Source of the DNA: Gigaspora rosea
Lineage: Eukaryota > Glomeromycota > Glomeromycetes > Diversisporales > Gigasporaceae
Assembly (NCBI GenBank): GCA_003550325.1
Contig: QKWP01000125.1
Location: 165,663 to 229,662 of the forward strand
Direction: 5' to 3'
Length of the DNA: 64,000 nt
In this document: one piece after another, positions 55,441 to 64,000 of the stretch
How positions within the stretch are numbered: position 1 is the first letter of the stretch
Layout: the number at the start of each line of letters is the position of its first letter
The notes under the pieces: generated by a model
What the model saw: the letters and a program-made list of their open reading frames with translations, nothing else
Database searches by the model: none
What the model was told of the DNA's origin: nothing
Program-made: the position numbers and the translations under genes

Positions 55441-57031
55441 CTGTTTATGCTGTTTCATCATTATATTGTCAATTTAATTTAAGAGTTAATAAATTATATA
55501 TATTTATTTATACATGCGATAAATTAGCACATCGAAGGGTATGTTGTATATATTTAGTATATAAAAATATAAATATATATATATATATATTGAAAAAAAT
55601 ACCGTTAATTAGCATTAGGGTGGTGTTAAGGTAAGGGTAGAGCCTTATAAAAAAAAAAGTATACTAAAATATTACAAGGAATTTTTTTGTTAACGAAGAA
55701 GTTAGTTTCATAAGTGAAGATTGCAATTTTTTACACTGAACGTTTGTGTAAATTCGACGTGATGGATAAAAAAACGTGATTTCCAAATCGGGCGGTGCTA
55801 CATAGATATATAGATATATACCCGTGTAGGCGTGATTGCAAGGATGTATAGTATGATGCGAACCGAGTTTAAATCACCACCTAAAAAATTTTCAGATCAT
55901 GTGATACATTAATTTTTATTTATCACTAGCAGCCAGCACGTGCTTTACTACGTAAAACTTATCACACTCCTTTATAGTGTTACATCGGTCCTGAAAAAGA
56001 CCGGTCCGAGACCGTAATTCCTATGATAACTTTATCATTAAGTCCCATAAAAAAAATGAACCGTGTTAAATATTGCATATTTACGGGAATTTATATCTTA
56101 AATCATGGAGATTATTCGACTTGCCTAGATTTTGTCGTTCATGTTGTAGATTCACCGAATCATCACAAAAATTATTGAAAAATTCCGGTAATGGAATTCA
56201 TCACATTTTTATCTTTAAATCTTATTTATAATCTTATTTGCATTAGTTTATATCTTTGCGATTCTTGAGTAATAACTGGTACCTGATATCGATATTTATG
56301 ATATCCATTTACATGCGCTTATATGTTAAAATGTATTGAATTGTAGTTTCCTAAACGAAAATTTTTTCCGGTCAATCAGCTTGAGTGTCCAATTGGTCCG
56401 AAGTTTGGCATCAGCCCTAAGGATTGGCATGAACTTGTATCACTACATTTGATGTGATAATTCGAATATATTTGTAGAGGTCGTTAAACTTTCTAAAATA
56501 AAAGTTTATTCAAATTAATCGTTAGATGACTCGTATATGTAAAAATATCACAATCAATAGCAAATCAAATTGCAGAAGACAGACACACGCCCGCCATTTA
56601 ATGATATAGATTATATTTATAGTTATTGTTATATTTATAGTTATTGTTATATTTATAGTTATTGTTATATTTATAGTTATTGTTATATTTATAGTTATTG
56701 ATATATATATCATTATTTTAAGTTTTAATCACTTACATATCAATAAAAAGGTTTATTTAAAAATTAATCATTTCGTTAAACATTTATACAAAGTCACACG
56801 ATCTGAAAATTTTTTTGAGGGATTTAACCCCGGTTGTATGATGCGCTGTTGTCATGTCATACTGGTCTACATAATTTAAGAGATGAATATCGGCATAGTA
56901 TATTTATTCATTTTTGGTTTCTTTTTTCAAAAAAAAATGAAAATGCAGATTTTCATAAATTTTGAAGATCTAATAATGCTTTTAGTTGAAAATTTCCCTA
57001 AAAATTTTCCTACCTACTTTGCAAACAAATC
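55441..57031. other. Gene-free spacer with repeats
   Basis: Sequence at 55610-55760 (GGTGTTAAGGTAAGG, ATTACAAGGAATTTTTTTGT, TTAGTTTCATAAG) resembles 32190-32310. A GGTCCTGAAAAAGACCGGTC hairpin is at about 55990. An 18-bp repeat lies at 56606-56702. No gene is seen. Confidence 0.4.
56606..56702. repeat. 18-bp tandem repeat TTATATTTATAGTTATTG
   Basis: Five to six exact units. On the minus strand it produces an open Ile-Asn-Ile-Thr frame, which is not a gene. Confidence 0.9.
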
Positions 57032-57302
57032 ATAAAAAAATTTATTTTTGTATTCATTTTATTTGCAACTCTCCTAACAGTAGATGCAACTCCACACCAA
57101 TTTGATAAAAGAGTCCCTTTAAACCTTGTCTTGATGGACTTCCGAGTCCTAATGTAATCATGACACCTGATCCTCTTGTTGATGGAGAAAGAGCAAATTT
57201 TAATGTATCTGGAACATTAATCAATGATATCCATGCAAGAATAACTGATCTTAGAATTCGATTTTTTAGTGATCCAACAGAACAAACGGTTATAGTTATA
57301 CT
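57032..57302 (+). pseudogene. ML-domain (NPC2/MD-2-like) lipid-binding protein relic
   Basis: A signal-peptide-like start (KKFIFVFILFATLLTVDA) follows ATA where ATG is expected, then TPHQFDKR. After a 1-base frameshift comes PFKPCLDGLPSPNVIMTPDP, then GERANFNVSGTLINDI and LRIRFFSDPTEQTVI, then a stop. This order (secretion signal, Cys, PDPP-like, NVSGTL) is typical of fungal phosphatidylglycerol/phosphatidylinositol-transfer ML proteins. A possible remnant continues to about 57440. Lost start, frameshift and stop make it a pseudogene. Confidence 0.6.
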
Positions 57303-58764
57303 TTAACCGGCCTATACTCCATTTTAGATAGTAGCACCGAAAGTTAGTAAATTAATTAATAATATATTATTGAATTTGTTATTGAAGCTGAAGAGTTTGA
57401 TGACATTTATGGTGTTCATTGGCTAATGGTGAAAAATAAGTACTTGATTTTTTTTATTGATACCTTATAACAAGCTTAATTTTTCTTTATACAATTAATT
57501 ATTTTAATTCTTGTACCGATTTATTTTTTTAATTTAATGCTTTTTTAATTTATAATTTATATATGAGGATGAGTCAGTAGAAACGCACCTTATTTTTTCT
57601 AAATAAATTTTTTAAAACTTAGAATAAAAATAACTCAACAATACTTTATAAATTTATAATATTTTTTTAAAGCAATTTATAAACTTGTAGAATTCATTTA
57701 AAAAAATTTGTATCAAATTTAATTATGTTTTGTTATTTTTTTTTTGCATGATAGTTCAAAAAACTTTTTATTAAAAAAATTTTCATGTTTTAAATTTAAA
57801 CTTTTATTATAACATAGTATATGCTATTAATTTGTTTTGCTATATTTATTATTTAAATATAAGGGTCATTAATTTGCAAGATGCAATAATAAAATATTTA
57901 TCCTCATAAATGATAAATAATTATAAGCTTACAATGTCAATTTTAAAACATTTATATCTTTATACTTTTAGTAAGGGATTAGACAATGAAGTGAACCAAT
58001 GGTGGCCCATAAAAAAGTGACTCATCATTATTTTTAACTAGAGTGCTAGACATGACAATTTTAATAAATCTTATTTATTTACTCCAACAAGTTCTAATGC
58101 TACTTCCTGATAATTATAACTTTATTTATTGAAGCCATACTGTAAACCCTATATATATGACTCTTATTCAAAACTAATTATGACATAAGCTTTAATATTT
58201 TGACAAAACTGAACTATCATTAGCCATATGTATAATGATCAAAAGAAGCATAATAGCCAATCAGATACTGTGTAAAAAATTAAAAATTCAAGAAAAGCCT
58301 TACATTATTATTCTATTTTTAAGCCACAAGGAGATGATTGGCAACCAAATTTTGTAAAGAATTCTTTTTTTGTTAAAATATAAAAGTTTTAATTTTTTGA
58401 TCTAATGATTTTTTAACAAACACTAATAGTTTACAAATTTTTTTTATTTTTTGAGAAAGTTATTGATTGATTACAGTATTTATAATTAATTAATTTGGGT
58501 ACCCTAATAAAATAACTATGATCCAGTTAACAAATTATATTAGTACTAGGAATATAAGTGAATAGTTTTACTAGAGAATAAATTATAAGCAAAATCTTAA
58601 AGCTAATTAGTATTTATACAAAAAACAGTTTTTTTCATAATGAATTATTACCTGTATTATGTAAAGTAAATTTCAAATTTTAGAGTTGCTTAAGTATGGA
58701 AATTAATCTTAGTACTAGAAAGATTATTACAAATCTGAATATACTCATAAAAGTAGTAACTATA
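57303..58764. other. Gene-free AT-rich DNA
   Basis: After the ML relic there is only AT-rich sequence. GATGAGTCA near 57568 and TGACTCATC near 58020 form a weak inverted pair that could be eroded element ends. Confidence 0.35.
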
Positions 58765-59607
58765 CAAGTCATTCTTGTTATAGTGAAGTCATCAGGCTGA
58801 GAGATTTTCTTCACTATATCAAGAGATTCACTATATCAAGAGTCTCTTGATATAGTAAAGATTATATATTAGCTGTATAAATCTTCACTATATTGGTAGA
58901 AATTTAAATGATTTAAAAAAAATTTAAATAGCATAAGTTGCTATTACCTTTTATATAATACTAGGTTGCTGTTATTTTGGTTGTTTGCTTTATATAGAAA
59001 CAAGTAAGTAAAAGAGATCCACTATGAAGAGATTCTATGACAAAAAAGTTATAGGATAAAGAATTAAATGGCATTTAAGTAAGAAAAAATTTAATTTAAA
59101 AAGGTAAGTTATAGCTTATGTTCACTTAATGTTAAGTGTAAAACTATAGTAGCAGCAGGATTTATTAGTTTTTGCAAATAAATAATAGTAGTAGTGGTAG
59201 GATTTATTAGTTTTTGAAAGTCAATAGTAGTTAAATTATTCATAATTCCCAACAATGTAATTTTTTTATATACACATATTTTTGTAGAATCTACTTTCAT
59301 ATGCAAGAAGTGCTACTAATATGCATGTAGTGTTAGTTAGCTTCAATTATATCAAGTCTTTATCATTATGCATGAAATATGATAATTTATCACTTCATAT
59401 AATTGGTCAATATATATTACATGATATCGACTTCACTATATCAAATGACATTTTGTTATATATGTTCACTATACTTTATATCAAGAGTTTGTATGTAACT
59501 TCATTATATCAAGTGAATTTTAATATGCTTGGTTTTGTTTTAAAAAAATTCTTCACTATAGACCAATCTTCACTATATTGAGAGTTTACTATAATAAGAG
59601 TAACTTG
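58765..59607. mobile_element. 843-bp TA-target element, CAAGTCACTCTC family
   Basis: TA | CAAGTCATTCTTGTTATAGT at the left and AATAAGAGTAACTTG | TA at the right. The subterminal motifs CACTATATCAAGAG and CTTCACTATA recur. It is a longer relative of 2318-2489. Short frames inside are not convincing. Confidence 0.82.
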
Positions 59608-60429
59608 TATTGTACTAATTATTACTATATACAGTTGAGTATAGCATTGGCTAGTAGTTTTCTCCTGTATAATACAGGCCAGCTGTCAATATAAAAATGT
59701 GAATAATAGAATTTAGTAATTATTTTAAACATTTGAGGTTTTTGGAAGAGAATAATTGGGTTGCAAATATGATTTGCTTTTTGTAGCAAAAATAATTGCT
59801 CTTATTATATATATTTAAACATGCTATCTAACTACTACTAAATTACTACCAAAATTCTGCTTATATGAAATCATAATCCAATCACATTTCAAGATTAGAT
59901 GTAATATTACACAATCAGAAATTTTAAAACAAAAGTTTATATAACAAAAATTGCCTACTTTACAAGAAATTGCATACTAAACCACCTTCTATACATTAAT
60001 AAAAAGTATTCCTTAAGCAATTTTATTATATAACTATTTAGTCCTAATTTTAATATAGGTCTTACTCTAACTCTAACCTAATCTAAAAGAACTTAACAAA
60101 TTTTGTTGATAGTACATGTTAGTAAAATTTTGGTAGTGATATGGAAAAAATTATACTATTTGAATATAGTCCATGACTAGCCACTTATTTGGGCATATAA
60201 ATAATATTAGCAAATATTTTAGATAGATAATTATTGATATATAGTAACAAATTGATATATAACATTTAGAATATAGTGTATATCAATATTTTGGTTATAA
60301 ATCGATACTTATCAAAAATCAATATATATTGAAAATAGATTATAATTGATATATAACTATTGATCGATTATCATCAAATGAATATAAATTATTAATTATT
60401 GATTAATTGTTAGAAATTAATACTTAGCA
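59608..60429. other. Gene-free AT-rich DNA
   Basis: TTGATATATA-type repeats lie at 60230-60360. No gene or element ends are recognised. Confidence 0.4.
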
Positions 60430-60580
60430 TGTAGTGATTAACTGCTAAATTATAATTGTTAAGAATCTTAATGATCTATTTTAAATAATTAAGAATCTTA
60501 ATGATCTACTTAGATCATTAAGAATCTTAATTATCTATTTTTAGATCTTAAATTGTTAAGATGCTTAATGATTTATTATA
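60430..60580. repeat. ATTAAGAATCTTAATGATC palindromic repeat
   Basis: Four to five short units of AATTAAGAATCTTAATGATC. The core is the same type of dyad as the array at 36350-36905. Confidence 0.75.
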
Positions 60581-61459
60581 GTTCTTTTTTTAATTTTCTT
60601 TTGTTTATTTTTTGTTTGTTTATTTTTTTTTTTTAGTCTGAATGATTCTGCTTTTATTTCTTAGTAAATGCATAGTGACTAGTGTTCGTACCAAAGTACG
60701 TATACAGTGTATCAAATTTACAACCAGATAAAGACTTACTCGATACAAAAGTACCCAGGTGCGACCTGCTATTTCACAAATTCATCTCTGTCGGAGTCCC
60801 AATACTTGTTGAAACTTGATTCCCAGACATCACTGACCGGTTTGCTAATGCTGTATCAGGATAATACTCCTTTTCTTAAAATTTTTTCTTCTTTATAAAG
60901 GGCTGAATAAAAAAGGGGAAAGTAAAAAAAAAAACTACCAGAAAACGGACTAGACAAAAAGTAAAACAAATACAAAAAAGTAAAAACAAAAGAAAGAAGC
61001 TAATTCTAACACAGGGAAGTGAAGAAAAAGAAAAACCAAAAAAAAAAGAAAAAAACAATAATGACTATTTATAAAAATTATATAATACTGCGCAAGGAAC
61101 GCCTTGTCAAAGTATTATATATACATATAAGAAGAAAAAAGACTATGCCTAAAAGAATATTCTAGAAAGAAATTTCATTTCGAGTTTTCTTCAAAATACC
61201 TCACATGTCATTCATTGTTTATCACAAAAAATTTATTCCTGACTTGATCCCGATTTGGTAGTCATGTTCCCAAATTAGAAGGAGTAAACACTGCCATTTT
61301 TTGAAGAGAGTAAACTGAAATGCAAATAATACTGAGTGTAGGTTAGATTTTCTGGTTCATGTGATCAACCGATCTCTCGGCCAGGTCAGTGTCATGTGAT
61401 CACGTGAGCACTTTCCTGTTTTACGAATCAATATAAAAAAATAAATACACAGATCACTT
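60581..61459. other. Spacer with a coding-like patch
   Basis: The patch at about 60690-60870 is less AT-rich and has a 63-codon frame (TYSIQKYPGATCYFTNSSLS...), unrecognised. 60900-61060 is A-rich. Near 61380 there is TCATGTGATCACGTGA, a dyad containing E-box-like CACGTG. Confidence 0.35.
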
Positions 61460-61800
61460 TTTTTTTAACCAACCTTTTTTTTTAATGTTGCCATTGTCGC
61501 TGTTTGTTTTATCTTTTGTTTCATTGTTGGTTGCAATTGCTGTCGTTGTGTTTAGGTAAGTCATTTCACTAGTGTCGGTTTACTTTTTTTCTTCTATTGT
61601 TGTTTCGTCATGTTTTTGAGTTTCTTGTACTGCTGTTTCATTTGTAGTGTTTCATTTTCTTTTTTTCTATAATTTTGTCATTCTTTTGCCATTTCTCTTG
61701 CGTTTCTCTCTCTTGCTATTTCTCTTGCCATTTCTCTTACTGTTTCTCTTACCGTTTCTCTTGCCATTTTTCTTGTTATTTTGCTAGGTGCGTGGTACTG
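61460..61800. repeat. T/C-rich block with TTTCTCTTGCCA repeats
   Basis: From 61680 to 61775, 12-15-bp units (TTTCTCTTGCCA, TTTCTCTTACCG) repeat about seven times. Upstream is T-rich with TTGTTTCATTG-like motifs. Confidence 0.7.
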
Positions 61801-62435
61801 TAATTGTTGTTAATGGATTGGTTAGTATTAAATAAGAGATATGGTTAGAGGATAGATTGTAGTATTAGTGTGGGTTTAGTATAGAAATAATTATGTAAAT
61901 GAAGATAATTATAAAATACAAATAAATAAAATTAATATGAGAGGATTTAAATAAAAAAAGAAAAAACAATTAAAAATAAAAATAAATCCGACCTGAAAAC
62001 AAGTTCATTTCTTTAACCATGCTAATTGTTCAATATATTCTTTATGCCATAACAATTAAGAGTCATGATGGTTCTATTTGGATCATATTGATGCCTTATC
62101 TATAAAGAAATAAATAATTTATTTAAAATAAATAAAATAATTTTTTTTAAATAAAATAAATAAAAATAATTAAAAAAATAATTAATTAATTTAGAAAAAT
62201 TAAATTAAACTGAATTTTTAAAATAATTTAAAAAACATTAAATAAAAAATAATTTAAAAAATATTAAAATAAATTAAAATAAAAAATAAAATAAATAATT
62301 TAAACCCGATTAAAAAAAAATAAAAAAATTTAAAAATTAAAATAAATTAAAAAAAAACCAAAAGTTAAAGCATTAAAAAAAAATTAATAATTTTTTTAAT
62401 TCATTTTAATTTTTTTCTTTATTTTAAATACTTTA
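61801..62435. other. A/T simple-sequence DNA
   Basis: AAATAAAATAAATAA-type sequence dominates 62100-62420. No gene. Confidence 0.5.
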
Positions 62436-64000
62436 TTTTTTTTATTTTAATGGATAGGATTTACCTATACTAGATCTAGTACAATGTACTAGATTTAGAC
62501 ATAATTAAACTTAATTATCTATTAATTTTTAACATTAACTACTTAATTAAATATTTTTTAATAATATTTTAACTTATGGGCTACTTGTTTTTAAAAACTC
62601 ATAGCTTTACATAGATAGCTTTTTAAATTTTGTACATTTTTTTTAAAATTTGAATTTGCTAGTTTAACCTAGTTTTTAGCACATTTACTAGTAATTTTAA
62701 AAATATTTTTGATTATAAAATTTTTTTTTACTAAATAAATTTATTTAAACTATTAATAAAATTATAAACATAAGTTTGTTAGTTATAATTATAAAATTTT
62801 ATTTAAGATTAGATTAATATATAAGAAGTAATCTAAATTTGAAATTTTTGCTAGTAAATATTATATCACTAATATATCCAATTTATATATAAAAATTAGA
62901 TGTAATTTTTTTAAAATTTAAAGTAATATAACTTGAGATATACTAATTTAGGATTAAAAAAAATTTTGTAATTGAAATTAGATAATAAATATTTATAATT
63001 TTGATTAAGAATTTAGAAAATTTAATTAGCAAAAAATTTTTTAAACTCTAGCTAAACTCTATGGCTTACTATGTAAAGTAATAATTTGTAAAAATGTTTA
63101 AAAAAGCTTATAATATAAGTAATAATTTTTATAATATAACTAATAATAATATTTTTTTTATAACAAGCCTATACAATTTTTTATTTATTAAAACTTTTAA
63201 TTTGCCAAATATATTAATAAATTATAATTATAATTGACTTTACAAATGTATGAAATCTAGTACATTAGAAATTACAAAAAATACAATATATAAAAAAAAT
63301 TTTTTTATAAAAATTTTATTATTAATTTAAAAAAAAAATACTGCTAAACTATTTTTGAATACTTATTAGATTTTTGTATATAAAAAAAATTAAGCTATTA
63401 ATTTTTTTAAATTTTTAATGCATTTTTTAATGGATAGGATTTAGGCGTACTACTAGTAGTACTTTGTACTACATGGTGACACCATTTAAGGCCAATTATT
63501 GACTAATTTTAATAATAAAAAATCTATTAAAATATTTTTGCAAGATACTTTGGGTAAATCGCATTATGCAAAAAAAATATCATAACTTTAAACAGTCTTT
63601 TAAATTTTTTAGAGACCTTTGAAACTTGGCTATTTTTAATCGTTTTACTAGTAAATTTTACTTATAAATTTTATATTAAACACTAGGTTTAATTTTTTAA
63701 ATTTTTAAACTTATATTACTCTTAATATATTGGCTTAATGTTGATAAATTTCATAAATTAGAATTAAAAGTTAGTTTTTAACAACTTCTGATAAATTTAA
63801 ACATAATTTATTTAATAAAATTTTTTTAAAATTATGGTTAAAAAACTAATGAGCCTATATGTAATACTAAAATAGTAATGATTTTCAACTAACAGCTTAC
63901 AAATCTTTATAGTAGAAATAATATTTTTTATAATATAACTAATAATAAAACTTTTAATATAGTAAGCTATAAACATTTTTTATATAATTTAAATTTAAAT
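62436..64000. repeat. Degenerate ~980-bp tandem repeat running off the window
   Basis: TTTTAATGGATAGGATTTA followed by a short TACTAG/CTAGTA dyad occurs at about 62447 and again at about 63427. The sequences after both share landmarks in the same order (ATTATTGACTAATTTT-like, an ATAGCTTT-like block, TTTACTAGTAA). The second unit is cut by the window edge. Confidence 0.55.

Noticed and set aside
56522..56713. 63-codon frame of Ile-Asn-Ile-Thr repeats
   Set aside because: It is the translation of an 18-bp microsatellite.
57568..58027. Foldback element with GATGAGTCA ends
   Set aside because: Only about nine bases pair and no target duplication was found.
61380..61410. E-box-like CACGTG as a promoter element
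   Set aside because: No gene is recognisable downstream on either strand, so the dyad alone is not evidence of a promoter.

Overview
The window looks like a gene-poor, transposon-saturated stretch of a very AT-rich eukaryotic nuclear genome. The best inferred fit is a fungus of the Glomeromycotina (Rhizophagus type). The reasons are strong AT bias with long A/T runs, short GT-AG introns (78 nt), decayed Tc1/mariner-type DDE transposases, many hAT and TA-target MITEs, and relics that read like fungal 4-coumarate-CoA-ligase-like and ML/NPC2-like proteins. Species is inference. No bacterial operon, tRNA, rRNA or CRISPR array was recognised.

Only one gene looks intact: a two-exon, minus-strand gene at 42227-42526. 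It encodes a 73-residue secreted, six-cysteine protein with a Lys-Arg (Kex2-like) site immediately before the first cysteine of a 38-residue C-terminal domain. A second copy at 22258-22551 lies in a duplicated ~2.2 kb segment and has a TGA exactly at the arginine codon of that Lys-Arg pair. Other protein traces are relics: two Tc1/mariner transposase halves (10866-11857, 18965-19740), a Gag with a zinc knuckle (38385-39590), a hAT transposase C-terminus (51705-51873), a 4CL-like adenylating enzyme whose exons are 6.5 kb apart (48110-48315 and 54792-55440), and an ML-domain protein with a lost start codon and a frameshift (57032-57302).

Layout. 1-9 kb: foldback and TA-target MITEs plus degenerate tandem arrays. 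10-12 kb: a transposase relic cut by a hAT MITE. 13-19 kb: tandem repeats, a 2.1 kb Mutator-like element with a 9-bp target duplication, carrying a minisatellite and a nested TTA-flanked element, then a second transposase relic. 21.5-23.8 kb: segment alpha copy 1. 24-28 kb: tandem array split by a 1 kb hAT element, and further hAT and foldback elements. 28.36-40.41 kb: a decayed LTR retroelement (minus strand). Its left LTR holds 5.2 kb of foreign DNA, including a 250-bp tandem array that is itself cut by a 540-bp foldback element. 40.4-44.2 kb: segment beta copy 1 and alpha copy 2 with the intact secreted-protein gene. 44.7-47.1 kb: a 2.5 kb hAT-ended element holding beta copy 2. 48-55.5 kb: the exploded 4CL-like pseudogene. 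55.5-64 kb: the ML relic, an 843-bp MITE, low-complexity DNA and a degenerate ~980-bp repeat.

Twelve elements have hAT-like 8-bp target duplications (six to eight bases matching; the ends of 3267-3939 are weak). None encodes an intact transposase, so all must have been mobilised in trans. The repeated segments supply several natural empty sites, which makes many insertion boundaries exact. All alignments were made by eye.
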